DNA from: UBA2336 sp049306095
GTDB lineage: Bacteria; Bacteroidota; Bacteroidia; Cytophagales; Cyclobacteriaceae
Assembly (NCBI GenBank): GCA_049306095.1
Contig: JBAQPU010000030.1
Location: forward strand, 1 to 64,000
Direction of reading: 5' to 3'
DNA length: 64,000 nt
The notes beneath the pieces were generated by a model that saw only the letters and a list, made by a program, of their open reading frames with translations, searched no databases and was not told the DNA's origin. Of the stretch, positions 33,026 to 42,556 are shown one piece after another. How positions within the stretch are numbered: position 1 is the first letter of the stretch; the number at the start of each line of letters is the position of its first letter. The position numbers and the translations under genes are program-made.

Positions 33026-34105
33026 ATGAGCAGTATGCGTTTTTATTCCGGTCAAGCTTTCCATAACCTGTTGTTTCTGATAATTATCAGCAGCATGATT
33101 AGTGTGTCGTGCAGTTCAAAAAAAGATGAAGCCTTTGCGGCACGTGCCCGCCAATCAGGGCCGGTGGAGGCTGATGGGTTTATTGTACGCCCGCAAACCA
33201 TCAGCGAGAAAATTGAAGTTCCGGGATCGCTCATGCCGGCAGAGCAAACCCAAATAAAGTCGGAAGTAAGCGGCAGAATTGTGCAACTCAACCTGGTGGA
33301 AGGATCGGTGGTTCAAAAAGGCACGTTGTTGGTAAAACTTTTTGACGGTGATCTGCAAACGCAACTAAAAAAATTGAACGTTCAACTTCAGATCGCGCAA
33401 AAAACAGAAGAGCGACAGAGTGAGCTGTTAAAAATAAACGGTATCAGCCAGCAGGATTACGACCTGGTGGTGTTAAATGTGCAAACCCTGAATGTTGATA
33501 TTGAAGCCACAAAGATTGCTATTGCTAAAACAGAAATCAGAGCACCGTATGCCGGCCAGGTTGGGTTGCGAAGCGTAAGCCTTGGAACCTACATTTCCCC
33601 GTCAGATGTGATTACTACACTGCGTCAGGTCGATAACCTGAAACTGGAGTTCTCTATTCCTGAAAAGTATGCCAAGGAAATGCGAAAAAATGCAAAAGTT
33701 TCATTTAAGGTCGATGGAGGTGAGCAGGCGCATGAGGCGGTTGTTATTGCAACGGAAAATAGTGTAGAACAATCGACCCGTACGTTGCGGGTGAGGGCGT
33801 TGGTGAAAAATAACCACCCCGAATTAGTACCAGGTGTTTTTGCAAAAGTGAATTTACAATTGGGTAGAAATGATGATGCCCTGCTGGTTCCTACGCAATC
33901 GGTGATCCCCAATGCCCGCAACAAACAAGTTATTCTGTTACGAAAAGACAGCGCTGTTTTTACGGTAGTCGAAACCGGTATTCGCGATTCGGTGTTAATT
34001 CAGATAACCAGTGGACTCAAAGCCGGAGACACCGTAATTACGAGTGGCTTAATGGCCATCAGGCCAAGTGCCAAAGTGAAAGTGGTCAGGCTGGCTTCCC
34101 ATTAA
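33026..34105 (+). CDS. RND efflux periplasmic adaptor (membrane fusion) lipoprotein
   Basis: 359 residues. Lipoprotein-type signal ending S-V-S-C-S-S-K (Cys 29). Biotinyl-lipoyl half V-S-G-R-I-V-Q-L-N-L-V-E-G, a helical hairpin with K-I-N-G-I-S-Q-Q-D-Y, then R-A-P-Y-A-G-Q-V-G-L-R and the barrel domains. It links the inner-membrane pump (next gene, 25 bases on) to the outer-membrane channel. Promoter-like tataatttttttg just before the start. Confidence 0.93.
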   Translation: MSSMRFYSGQAFHNLLFLIIISSMISVSCSSKKDEAFAARARQSGPVEADGFIVRPQTISEKIEVPGSLMPAEQTQIKSEVSGRIVQLNLVEGSVVQKGTLLVKLFDGDLQTQLKKLNVQLQIAQKTEERQSELLKINGISQQDYDLVVLNVQTLNVDIEATKIAIAKTEIRAPYAGQVGLRSVSLGTYISPSDVITTLRQVDNLKLEFSIPEKYAKEMRKNAKVSFKVDGGEQAHEAVVIATENSVEQSTRTLRVRALVKNNHPELVPGVFAKVNLQLGRNDDALLVPTQSVIPNARNKQVILLRKDSAVFTVVETGIRDSVLIQITSGLKAGDTVITSGLMAIRPSAKVKVVRLASH

Positions 34106-34130
34106 TCGTCAACCTTAAATTTTATCAGGT

Positions 34131-37100
34131 ATGAACATCTCTGAACTAAGTTTAAGACGCCCCGTCCTCGCCTTTGTGATGAACATCATCATCATTGTGT
34201 TTGGCATCATTGGCTTTAGTTTTCTGGGGGTGCGCGATTATCCCGCCATTGATCCACCAAACGTAAGCGTGAGCACCTCCTATGCGGGGGCGAATGCGGA
34301 TATCATTGAGTCTCAGATTACCGAACCGCTTGAAAAAGCGATTAATGGTATTGCGGGAATTAAAAACATGACCTCATCGTCAAGTGTTGGTCGCAGCAGC
34401 ATTAATATAGAGTTTGAATTATCGATCGACCTCGAGGCTGCCGCGAATGACGTGCGTGATAAAGTATCGCAGGCGGTGCGGTCGCTTCCGCAAGACCTCA
34501 CCTCGCCACCGGTTGTTTCGAAGGCCGATGCTAATTCCGATGCCATCATTTCCATGACGGTACAAAGCAATACCCGTAACAATCTTCAGCTTACCGAATA
34601 TGCCAACAATGTGTTGGTGGAGCGCTTACAAACGATTCCCGGTGTGAGCAGCATTCAGGTATGGGGAGAAAAAAAATATGCGATGCGCATTTGGCTGGAC
34701 CCCGCCAAGTTGAGCGCCTACAGTCTTACCGCGCTGGATGTTCAGCAGGCGCTTAACCGCGAAAATGTGGAGCTTCCATCAGGAAAAATTTCGGGGAACT
34801 CAACTGAATTAACGGTGCGAACTTTTGGGAGACTGTACACCGAAGAGGACTTCAGCAATGTGATCATTAAGTCTACCGAAAGTGGTGACATCCGGGTGAA
34901 AGATGTTGGACAGGTTTTGCTGGGCCCGGAAAGTGAAGAATCCATTTTGCGTGAAAGCAACATCCCCATGGTGGGGCTAGCCATGGTTCCGTTACCGGGC
35001 TCCAATTATGTTTCTATCTCTGATGAATTTTATAAGCGGATGGATCAAATCAAAAAAGAAGTTCCGGAAGATATTGAGTTAAACATCGCCATGGATCAAA
35101 CTGTGTTTATCAAGCGATCCATTTCCGAGGTGGAGGAAACACTCTTGATTTCCTTTTTGCTGGTGGTGCTGATCATCTACCTGTTCTTCCGCGATCCGAT
35201 CATTGCCCTTCGGCCCCTCATCGACATTCCTGTTTCGTTGATTGGTACATTCTTCATCATGTACATCTCAGGATTTTCAGTGAACGTACTTACCATGCTG
35301 GGCATTGTACTGGCAACGGGATTGGTAGTGGATGATGGTATTGTGGTGACGGAGAATATTTATAAAAAGCTGGAGCAGGGAATGAATAGATACCAGGCGG
35401 CCAGAGAAGGAGCAAAAGAAATTTTCTTTGCGGTTATTTCTACTTCCATAACCCTGGCGGTAGTGTTCCTGCCGATTTTATTTTTGCAAGGATTTACAGG
35501 CCGGTTATTTAAAGAATTTGGTGTGGTGGTAGCAGGAGCTGTATTGATTTCCTGTTTCGTTTCGCTCACGTTAACGCCTGTATTAAGTGTGAAACTCAGC
35601 GGCAAGCATGGCGTACATTCCTGGTTTTACCGGGTAACAGAACCATTTTTTGCTGGCATGGAAAGTGGGTACCACAGGTGGTTGGGTTCATTTATGAAGG
35701 TTCGGTGGATGGCGGTGGCAATCCTGTTTTTGTGCCTGGGTTCAGTTTATTTCATTAGCACACAACTTCAATCGGAACTTGCGCCCATGGAAGATCGTAA
35801 TCAGTTCCGGTTGTCACTTTCAGCACCGGAAGGAACCGCCTACGACTATATGGATGACTATGTGAACAACATGGTTCAGTTTGTGATGGATTCCATTCCG
35901 GAATATCGCACCGCACTTTCTGTAACAGCGCCCGGTTTTACCGGATCGGGTTCGGTGAACACAGGATTTGTTCGGGTTACGCTCGTTGACCCCGATCAAC
36001 GCGATCGTTCTCAGCAACAGGTGGTGGATATGGTGAACCGTAACCTGAAACATTTCCCCCAAGGAAGAGCCTTCGCCATTCAGGAGCAAACCATTTCAGT
36101 AAACAGAAGAGGAGGCCTTCCTGTACAGTTTGTGATTCAAAACAACAACTTTGAAAAGCTGAGAGAAGTGCTTCCAAAATTTTTAGAAGCAGCCAACAAA
36201 AACCCTGTGCTTCAGGGTGTGGATTCAGATCTGAAATTCAACAAACCAGAACTTAAAGTTCAGATCAACCGGTTGAAAGCGACTCAACTGGGTGTTAGTG
36301 TACAGGATATTGCACAAACCATGCAGCTCGCGTACAGTAACCTGCGTTTTGGCTATTTCACGAAAGACGGCAAGCAATATCAGGTAATGACACAGGTATC
36401 GCGCATTAACCGTGATGATCCAAACGACTTAAAAAGTTTGTATGTACGTACCCGCTCCGGTGAACTGGTTTCCATTGATAACCTCGTTACCATTGAAGAA
36501 TCTACCACACCGCCATCGTTATACCACTTCAATCGTTACAAGTCAGCCACCATTTCGGCTGGACTTGCCCCCGGAAAAACGGTTGGTGATGGAATTAAAG
36601 TTATGGAAGAATTAAAAGCACAGTTGCTGGACGATACCTTTACTACCTCCCTGTCAGGTACTTCGCGCGACTATGCCGAGAGTGCAAGCAATACCTCCTT
36701 TGCATTTATTCTAGCTCTTATATTAATCTATCTCATCTTGTCAGCGCAGTTCGAAAGCTTTATCGATCCGCTCACCATTATGCTTACCGTGCCATTGGCA
36801 TTGAGCGGGGCGTTTATCTCACTCTATATTTTCGGTCAAACCATTAATATCTTCAGTCAGATTGGAATGATCATGCTCATCGGTTTGGTAACCAAGAACG
36901 GTATTTTGATTGTTGAATTTGCGAATCAAAAAAGAGAAGAGGGGATGTCACGCATGGAGGCGGTACTTGAAGCTTCACGACTTCGGTTGCGCCCGATATT
37001 AATGACCAGCCTTGCAATGGCATTAGGAACATTGCCCATTGCACTCTCATTAGGGGCTGCCTCAACCAGTCGTCAGCCGCTGGGGATTGTGATTGTAGGT

Positions 37101-37235
37101 GGAATCCTGTTCTCCCTGATCTTGACCTTATTTGTTATTCCTGCCATGTATTCTTATTTATCACGTGAACGCAAGCCGGTTGAATTCGGTGATGAAGCAG
37201 CGGCACCAAAACGCGAGTTAGTGTATGAAGCTTAA
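34131..37235 (+). CDS. RND family efflux permease (hydrophobe/amphiphile type)
   Basis: 1034 residues, the full length of AcrB-type pumps. N-terminal R-R-P-V-L-A-F-V-M-N, twelve membrane helices with two large periplasmic loops. T-G-L-V-V-D-D-G-I-V-V-T-E-N (about 400-413) holds the proton-relay Asp-Asp pair. The ending helices include G-L-V-T-K-N-G-I-L-I-V-E-F. Proton-driven export of drugs or lipids. Overlaps tolC by 11 bases. Confidence 0.95.
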   Translation: MNISELSLRRPVLAFVMNIIIIVFGIIGFSFLGVRDYPAIDPPNVSVSTSYAGANADIIESQITEPLEKAINGIAGIKNMTSSSSVGRSSINIEFELSIDLEAAANDVRDKVSQAVRSLPQDLTSPPVVSKADANSDAIISMTVQSNTRNNLQLTEYANNVLVERLQTIPGVSSIQVWGEKKYAMRIWLDPAKLSAYSLTALDVQQALNRENVELPSGKISGNSTELTVRTFGRLYTEEDFSNVIIKSTESGDIRVKDVGQVLLGPESEESILRESNIPMVGLAMVPLPGSNYVSISDEFYKRMDQIKKEVPEDIELNIAMDQTVFIKRSISEVEETLLISFLLVVLIIYLFFRDPIIALRPLIDIPVSLIGTFFIMYISGFSVNVLTMLGIVLATGLVVDDGIVVTENIYKKLEQGMNRYQAAREGAKEIFFAVISTSITLAVVFLPILFLQGFTGRLFKEFGVVVAGAVLISCFVSLTLTPVLSVKLSGKHGVHSWFYRVTEPFFAGMESGYHRWLGSFMKVRWMAVAILFLCLGSVYFISTQLQSELAPMEDRNQFRLSLSAPEGTAYDYMDDYVNNMVQFVMDSIPEYRTALSVTAPGFTGSGSVNTGFVRVTLVDPDQRDRSQQQVVDMVNRNLKHFPQGRAFAIQEQTISVNRRGGLPVQFVIQNNNFEKLREVLPKFLEAANKNPVLQGVDSDLKFNKPELKVQINRLKATQLGVSVQDIAQTMQLAYSNLRFGYFTKDGKQYQVMTQVSRINRDDPNDLKSLYVRTRSGELVSIDNLVTIEESTTPPSLYHFNRYKSATISAGLAPGKTVGDGIKVMEELKAQLLDDTFTTSLSGTSRDYAESASNTSFAFILALILIYLILSAQFESFIDPLTIMLTVPLALSGAFISLYIFGQTINIFSQIGMIMLIGLVTKNGILIVEFANQKREEGMSRMEAVLEASRLRLRPILMTSLAMALGTLPIALSLGAASTSRQPLGIVIVGGILFSLILTLFVIPAMYSYLSRERKPVEFGDEAAAPKRELVYEA

Positions 37236-38544
37236 AATTGCAGTACTTTTTTTTCTTATCATTTTTTCGGGAGCGCAGGTAGGGGCGCAGGAAGAAATAA
37301 CGCTTGACCAGGTCATTGCATTAGCGCTGGAAAAGAATTATGACATTCAATTGGCACGCAACACCTCGTTGACTGCCTCAACTAATGATAATTACAGTAT
37401 TGGAGCCCTGTTGCCACAACTCAACGCAAACGGATCTACCGTTTGGAACAATAACCATCAGGAGTTCGAGTTTGAGGATGAAACACGCAACCGCAGTGGC
37501 GATGCCAAATCCAATAATATGACGGGCTCGTTGCAATTGGTTTGGACGTTATTTGACGGAACTAAAATGTTTGCTACCCGCGAACGATTATCAGAACTGG
37601 CCACACAGGGTGAACTGAATGTTAAAAACCAGATGGTTAACTCGATCGCATCGGTCATCAATAATTATTACAGTGTAGTGCGGCAGAAGCAACAGCTGTT
37701 GGCCATTCAGGAACTCATGTCCATTAACGAAGAGCGTGTTAAACTGGCGGAACGGAAACTACAGGTAGGAACAGGCGGTAAGCCTGAATTGCTTCAGGCG
37801 AAAGTCGATCTCAATGCCACGAAAACACTGCACATTCAGCAGGAGACCTTAATTATTCAATTGAAAGATCAGTTAAATGGATTGGTGGCACTTCAACTCC
37901 CGGCTGTCTTTGATGTAGCAGACACCATTCTTATTAACCTGGATATCCGGCTGGAGGATATTTCTGAAAATATCGAAAACAAAAATTTTGCCCTCCAATC
38001 ATCGAAATATGATTTGACGGTAGCCCGCACCTCTCTGCATGAACGCAGGGCAGAGCGATCGCCCATCATAAACTTTAATGCTGCGTATAATTATTCCAGA
38101 ACGAATAACACACAATTAATTAACCCGTTTTCTTCTCTGGTTACGCAAATGAATGGGTATAATTATGGATTATCCTTTACGCTTCCTGTTTTCAACGGAT
38201 TTAATATCACCCGAAATATTCAGCAGGCAAAAATTTCGGTGAATCGTCAGCAACTGGCGTATGATCAACTGAAGCAACAAACCGACATCAACATTCGCAA
38301 CGCGTATGTGAACTACGACAATGCCAAAAAAGTATTGCTGCTGGAGGAAGAAAATATTCTGTTGGCAAAAGAAAACGTAACGATAGCCTTAGAAAGTTTT
38401 AAACGCGGTGTCGCAACCTTTATCGAACTGCGTACCGCTCAGCAAAGTCTGGCCGATGGCTACAACCGGCTGATCAACGCACGCTACCTTGCCAAAGTAG
38501 CGGAAACCGAGTTGCTGAGGTTGAGTGGGGGATTGTTGAGATAG
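37225..38544 (+). CDS. TolC family outer membrane channel
   Basis: 439 residues. Signal peptide ending G-A-Q-V-G-A-Q, then the paired TolC repeats beginning I-T-L-D-Q-V-I-A-L-A-L-E-K-N and the second N-F-N-A-A-Y-N-Y-S. Forms the outer-membrane duct for the preceding pump; translation is coupled by the 11-base overlap. Confidence 0.93.
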   Translation: MKLKIAVLFFLIIFSGAQVGAQEEITLDQVIALALEKNYDIQLARNTSLTASTNDNYSIGALLPQLNANGSTVWNNNHQEFEFEDETRNRSGDAKSNNMTGSLQLVWTLFDGTKMFATRERLSELATQGELNVKNQMVNSIASVINNYYSVVRQKQQLLAIQELMSINEERVKLAERKLQVGTGGKPELLQAKVDLNATKTLHIQQETLIIQLKDQLNGLVALQLPAVFDVADTILINLDIRLEDISENIENKNFALQSSKYDLTVARTSLHERRAERSPIINFNAAYNYSRTNNTQLINPFSSLVTQMNGYNYGLSFTLPVFNGFNITRNIQQAKISVNRQQLAYDQLKQQTDINIRNAYVNYDNAKKVLLLEEENILLAKENVTIALESFKRGVATFIELRTAQQSLADGYNRLINARYLAKVAETELLRLSGGLLR

Positions 38545-38560
38545 AATCAACCCATTTGTC

Positions 38561-38590
38561 ATTTCTCCCCCGATAAATCGGGGGAGAAAT
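38561..38590 (+). terminator. Terminator hairpin after the RND operon
   Basis: atttctccccc-gataaatc-gggggagaaat, perfect 11-bp arms, 17 bases after the tolC stop. Confidence 0.75.
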
Positions 38591-38653
38591 CTTCCATTGG
38601 TCACATTTCGTTAGTTGAAACTATGCACTTTCAGTTTCTAAATATACGCTTAT

Positions 38654-38733
38654 GTCACCCTGAACTCGTTTCAGGGTCTTTTGTGGTATAGATGCTGAAA
38701 CAAGCCTGCCTGCGGTAGGCAGGTTCAGCATGA
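38654..38733. repeat. Compound dispersed repeat with nested palindrome
   Basis: Outer element: gtcaccctgaactcgtttca...gatgctgaaacaag | ttcagcatgac. Inserted at the bar is a second palindrome, cctgcctgcggtaggcagg (38705-38723). A relative of the inner palindrome is at 815-831. Region 38591-38796 contains no gene. Confidence 0.75.
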
Positions 38734-38796
38734 CCAAAGGGCTTCCTCCGGCACACCGGACGAGCTCATGCTCACAGAAAACTTTTTCAGCGAGTC

Positions 38797-39567
38797 TTAT
38801 AGAGAGCTGGTTTCTTGAACCTGCCCCGGCTGTGTAATCCAAAAATTGTTATAGCCTTCACCTACTTGTATTGCCAACTCGCCCTGTGCCAATAAATCAA
38901 GAATAGCCAGGAAGTTGAAGATAAGCGCGATGCGGGTTTTGTAAGTCTCTACAATGTCGATGAAGGAAACTCTCTTTTTTGAGATCACTTCATTCATCAG
39001 GTATTCTTTTTGATTCTCAACCGTAAACGGATATTGAATAACCTGGTGAACCGGTTTATTCTTTTCTGCTTCGAAACGCTTTAGTACCTTTTCAAAAACA
39101 TTCATCAGTTTGAAAAGATCAACATCCTGAAGCTCGGCTTCTACGTTGGAGATTTCGGCAAGCGATTTTAATTCTTTCATCAGGTTGCCGCGCTTTTCCT
39201 TCATCAGTTCGGTCTCTTCCATTTTGTGGAAGGTTTCAATCACTGATTTGTACTTTTTGTATTCCAGCAGGTGCTTTACTAGTTCTTCGCGCGGGTCAAT
39301 TTCATTTCCTTGCTCATCTAATTGCGGACGTGGCAACAACATCTTCGATTTAATCCGCATCAGCGTGGCGGCCACCAAAATAAACTCGCTGGCAACATCC
39401 ACATTCAGTTGTTCTAATTGATGCAGGTATTGAAGAAAATCGTTCGTGATCTTGGAAATGGGAATATCGTAGATGTCCAGTTCGTCCCGCTCAATAAAGA
39501 ATAGCAAAAGGTCGAAGGGGCCCTCAAAAAGCGGCAATTTTACCTCAAAGTTGTCTTGCGATGTCAT
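38797..39567 (-). CDS. scpA: Segregation and condensation protein A
   Basis: 256 residues from the ATG at 39567 (M-T-S-Q-D-N-F-E-V-K-L-P-L-F-E-G-P-F-D-L-L-L). The open frame reaches 67 codons further back, but through a dispersed palindrome. The N-terminal kleisin part includes L-L-L-F-F-I-E-R-D-E-L-D-I-Y-D-I-P-I; the C-terminal winged helix contains I-A-L-I-F-N-F-L-A-I-L-D-L-L-A-Q-G. Part of the SMC-ScpAB chromosome condensing complex. Divergent from dxs. Confidence 0.94.
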   Translation of the reverse strand: MTSQDNFEVKLPLFEGPFDLLLFFIERDELDIYDIPISKITNDFLQYLHQLEQLNVDVASEFILVAATLMRIKSKMLLPRPQLDEQGNEIDPREELVKHLLEYKKYKSVIETFHKMEETELMKEKRGNLMKELKSLAEISNVEAELQDVDLFKLMNVFEKVLKRFEAEKNKPVHQVIQYPFTVENQKEYLMNEVISKKRVSFIDIVETYKTRIALIFNFLAILDLLAQGELAIQVGEGYNNFWITQPGQVQETSSL

Positions 39568-39643
39568 CGAATGTGAAAAGTGAGGGGCAAATTTAACCCT
39601 AATCCGGTAAAATACCGACCAGCCGAAAATATCTATCTTTGTT

Positions 39644-39701
39644 CCCTCACCCCGTCCTTCGGACACCCCTCTCCCGTGGGAGTGGGGGCGGGGGTGAGGG
39701 A
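39644..39701. repeat. Dispersed GC-rich palindromic element
   Basis: 58 bases, ccctcaccccgtccttcgga to gggggtgaggga, almost the same as the copy inside uvrA (on that gene's coding strand). It ends 11 bases before the dxs start. Confidence 0.88.
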
Positions 39702-39712
39702 AATAACATCGT

Positions 39713-41638
39713 ATGCTCATTACACCGGGACCACTATTAAAGAAAATTAACTCCCCTGCTGATCTCAAAAAACTTGATCAGGCTCAACTGGTTCAGCTTT
39801 GTGATGAACTACGACAATTCATTGTCGACAATGTTTCGGTTTATGGCGGACATTTTGGCGCCAGCCTGGGCGTAGTGGAGTTAACGGTAGCGCTTCATTA
39901 TATTTTTAATACACCCGATGATCAATTAGTGTGGGATGTAGGCCACCAGGCGTATGGCCATAAAATATTAACCGGCAGACGGGATGTTTTTCATACCAAC
40001 AGAATCTACAGAGGAATTTCAGGATTCCCGAAACGAAAAGAAAGTAAATATGATGCATTTGGCGTAGGACATTCTTCAACATCTGTTTCTGCTGCCCTGG
40101 GCATGGCCGTGGCATCAAAATATTTGAACAGTAACAACAAACAGCACATTGCCGTTATTGGTGATGGTGCGCTTACGGGTGGTATTGCTTTTGAAGGATT
40201 AAACCACGCGGGTGTATCCGATACAAACATCCTGATTATTCTCAACGACAATTGTATGTCGATTGACCCGAATGTGGGCGCCTTAAAAGATTACCTGACG
40301 GATATTACCACATCACGCACGTACAATAAACTGAAAGATGAAGTCTGGAATATGCTGGGCAAGCTTTCTAACTTCGGCAAAAACGCGCAGGAAATTGTTT
40401 CAAAAATTGAGAATGGAATCAAGTCTACCCTACTAAGTCAAAGTAATTTATTTGAGTCGCTGAACCTGCGTTACTTCGGCCCGGTAGATGGCCACGATGT
40501 GAACCATTTGGTAAGTGTGTTCAATGATTTGAAAACCATCAAAGGACCGAAAATTCTTCATTGTGTAACGATAAAGGGAAAAGGCTACGGGCCTTCTGAG
40601 AAAGGTAACGCCACCACCTGGCACGCACCCGGAACGTTCGATAAAATTACAGGAGAGATACACAAAAAAACAGTTACTATTCCACAAGCGCCAAAATACC
40701 AGGATGTATTTGGTCATACTCTGGTGGAATTGGCCAAGCAAAATGACAAGATCATGGGTATAACCCCGGCCATGCCGTCTGGTTCTTCCATGAATATCAT
40801 GATGAAAGAAATGCCCGATCGTGCTTTTGATGTAGGCATTGCCGAACAACATGCGGTTACGTTTTCTGCCGGGTTAGCAACGCAAGGACTTATTCCGTTC
40901 TGTAATATTTATAGTTCATTTATGCAGCGCGCGTACGATCAGGTGGTGCACGATGTTTGTATTCAAAATTTGCCCGTTAATTTCTGTTTGGATCGAGCGG
41001 GTTTTGCGGGTGCCGATGGCCCAACACACCACGGTGCGTATGATATTGCGTACTTCAGGTGTTTACCAAACATGATCGTATCGGCTCCGATGAACGAACA
41101 GGAATTAAGAAACCTGATGTTTACCGCTGCGATGCCGCGAAAAGAAAAAGCGTTTTCGATTCGGTATCCTCGCGGACAAGGCGTGATGCCCGACTGGCGG
41201 ACAGCAATGGAAACCGTTGAAATTGGAAAGGGAAGAAAATTGAGAAACGGTGATTCACTGGCCATTTTAACCATTGGCCATATTGGTAATTACGCGGTTG
41301 AGGTGTGTGAGAAGTTGGAAAAACAGGGTATTCGCATCGCGCATTTCGATATGCGGTTTGTTAAACCAATTGATGAACAGCTTTTACATGAAGTATTTTC
41401 GAAATACAAGAAAATTATCACCGTTGAAGACGGTTGTGTGCAAGGCGGGTTCGGCAGCGCGGTGCTTGAATTCATGGCCGACCACCACTATTCGGCAGAA
41501 GTCAAACGCCTGGGTATTCCTGACGATATTATTGAACACGGTGAGCAATACGAACTGCATCACGAGTGTGGGTTTGATGCAGAACACATCGAAAAGACTG
41601 TGCTGAAGATGTTGGAGAAGGTTTCAACACATGCCTGA
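39713..41638 (+). CDS. dxs: 1-Deoxy-D-xylulose-5-phosphate synthase
   Basis: 641 residues. Thiamine diphosphate-dependent; first step of the non-mevalonate isoprenoid pathway, which supplies the polyprenyl synthetase near 9.7 kb. G-H-F-G-A-S-L-G-V-V-E-L-T near 46-58, G-D-G-A-L-T-G-G (thiamine diphosphate motif, about 150-157), then I-L-N-D-N. The transketolase part has D-V-G-I-A-E-Q-H-A-V-T near 370 and G-A-D-G-P-T-H-H-G. 3' end overlaps the next gene by 8 bases. Confidence 0.96.
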   Translation: MLITPGPLLKKINSPADLKKLDQAQLVQLCDELRQFIVDNVSVYGGHFGASLGVVELTVALHYIFNTPDDQLVWDVGHQAYGHKILTGRRDVFHTNRIYRGISGFPKRKESKYDAFGVGHSSTSVSAALGMAVASKYLNSNNKQHIAVIGDGALTGGIAFEGLNHAGVSDTNILIILNDNCMSIDPNVGALKDYLTDITTSRTYNKLKDEVWNMLGKLSNFGKNAQEIVSKIENGIKSTLLSQSNLFESLNLRYFGPVDGHDVNHLVSVFNDLKTIKGPKILHCVTIKGKGYGPSEKGNATTWHAPGTFDKITGEIHKKTVTIPQAPKYQDVFGHTLVELAKQNDKIMGITPAMPSGSSMNIMMKEMPDRAFDVGIAEQHAVTFSAGLATQGLIPFCNIYSSFMQRAYDQVVHDVCIQNLPVNFCLDRAGFAGADGPTHHGAYDIAYFRCLPNMIVSAPMNEQELRNLMFTAAMPRKEKAFSIRYPRGQGVMPDWRTAMETVEIGKGRKLRNGDSLAILTIGHIGNYAVEVCEKLEKQGIRIAHFDMRFVKPIDEQLLHEVFSKYKKIITVEDGCVQGGFGSAVLEFMADHHYSAEVKRLGIPDDIIEHGEQYELHHECGFDAEHIEKTVLKMLEKVSTHA

Positions 41639-42419
41639 AACATCCGGAATTTTTTATGCCGATGAAGGTAAGGGATATCCGGTAGTGCTCATTCATGGGT
41701 TTTGTGAAACGCACGAAATCTGGAAAAATTTTTCGAAGGAACTTTCAAAGGATTTCAGAGTGCTGTCTGTCGATTTGCCGGGCTTCGGGAAGAGCAAGCT
41801 GTTGCCGGAGGGTTTTTCAATAACCGATGTGGGTATCCAACTAGTCACCTGGTTAAAATCACTACAGGTATCATCGTGCGTTACTATTGGTCATAGTCTG
41901 GGCGGATATGTTGCCCTGGCCATGGCAGAACAACAGCCGAAATTGCTGCAGGCATTCGGACTGTTCCACTCCACGGCTCTTGCGGATTCGGAAGAAAAGA
42001 AAGAATCGCGTAACAAGGTGATCGAGTTTGTTGTCAAACATGGGGTGGTGCCGTTTGTGGAGTCATTTATTCCTCCGCTGTTTTTTGATCAAACGAACTC
42101 AAACATTCAATCCGTGGTAACACGGGCATCTCAAACCCGGCCCGAAGCGCTCATGGCGTATGTGCGGGCTATGCGCGACCGGCCCGATCGAACAGCAGTA
42201 TTAAAGAGTTTTGCCGGAAGGGTTCTTTTTATTGCTGGTGAAAAAGACAACGGAATACCCCTTGATTCCATTACAAAACAGGCGAATATGACGGCCAATC
42301 CTGTGTTGCATACCCTTCCTTTGGCAGGCCATATGGGAATGTTTGAAGCCCCCGGCCGAACAGTTGAAATGGTTCGCACGTTTGTACTGGAGGAGTCAGG
42401 AGGGCTAAAATCAGGTTAA
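41631..42419 (+). CDS. Alpha/beta hydrolase
   Basis: 262 residues. V-V-L-I-H-G-F near 18-24 (oxyanion), nucleophile in T-I-G-H-S-L-G-G-Y (Ser 89), Asp in I-A-G-E-K-D near 204, His in L-A-G-H-M-G near 240. Substrate unknown. Overlaps dxs, so translated from the same message. Confidence 0.92.
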   Translation: MPETSGIFYADEGKGYPVVLIHGFCETHEIWKNFSKELSKDFRVLSVDLPGFGKSKLLPEGFSITDVGIQLVTWLKSLQVSSCVTIGHSLGGYVALAMAEQQPKLLQAFGLFHSTALADSEEKKESRNKVIEFVVKHGVVPFVESFIPPLFFDQTNSNIQSVVTRASQTRPEALMAYVRAMRDRPDRTAVLKSFAGRVLFIAGEKDNGIPLDSITKQANMTANPVLHTLPLAGHMGMFEAPGRTVEMVRTFVLEESGGLKSG

Positions 42420-42520
42420 AAAGTCAGTAAATTTGAACTTTTTGCAAAAAGTGTATTAACTTAGATTGTTTTTGCCACAGGTTGCTATTATCCTGTGTTT
42501 TTTTAATGAAAGCAGGATTT

Positions 42521-42528
42521 TATATTTG
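42521..42528 (+). promoter_or_regulatory. TAnnTTTG promoter box
   Basis: tatatttg, 28 bases before the ATG at 42557. A hairpin actttttgcaaaaagt at about 42436-42451 may end the preceding operon. Confidence 0.6.
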
Positions 42529-42556
42529 TAAATAATACTAAAACCAAACCCTTAAC

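Noticed and set aside
38797..39768. ScpA frame extended upstream by 67 codons
   Set aside because: The extension is a translated dispersed palindrome; the family start M-T-S-Q-D-N-F is at 39567.
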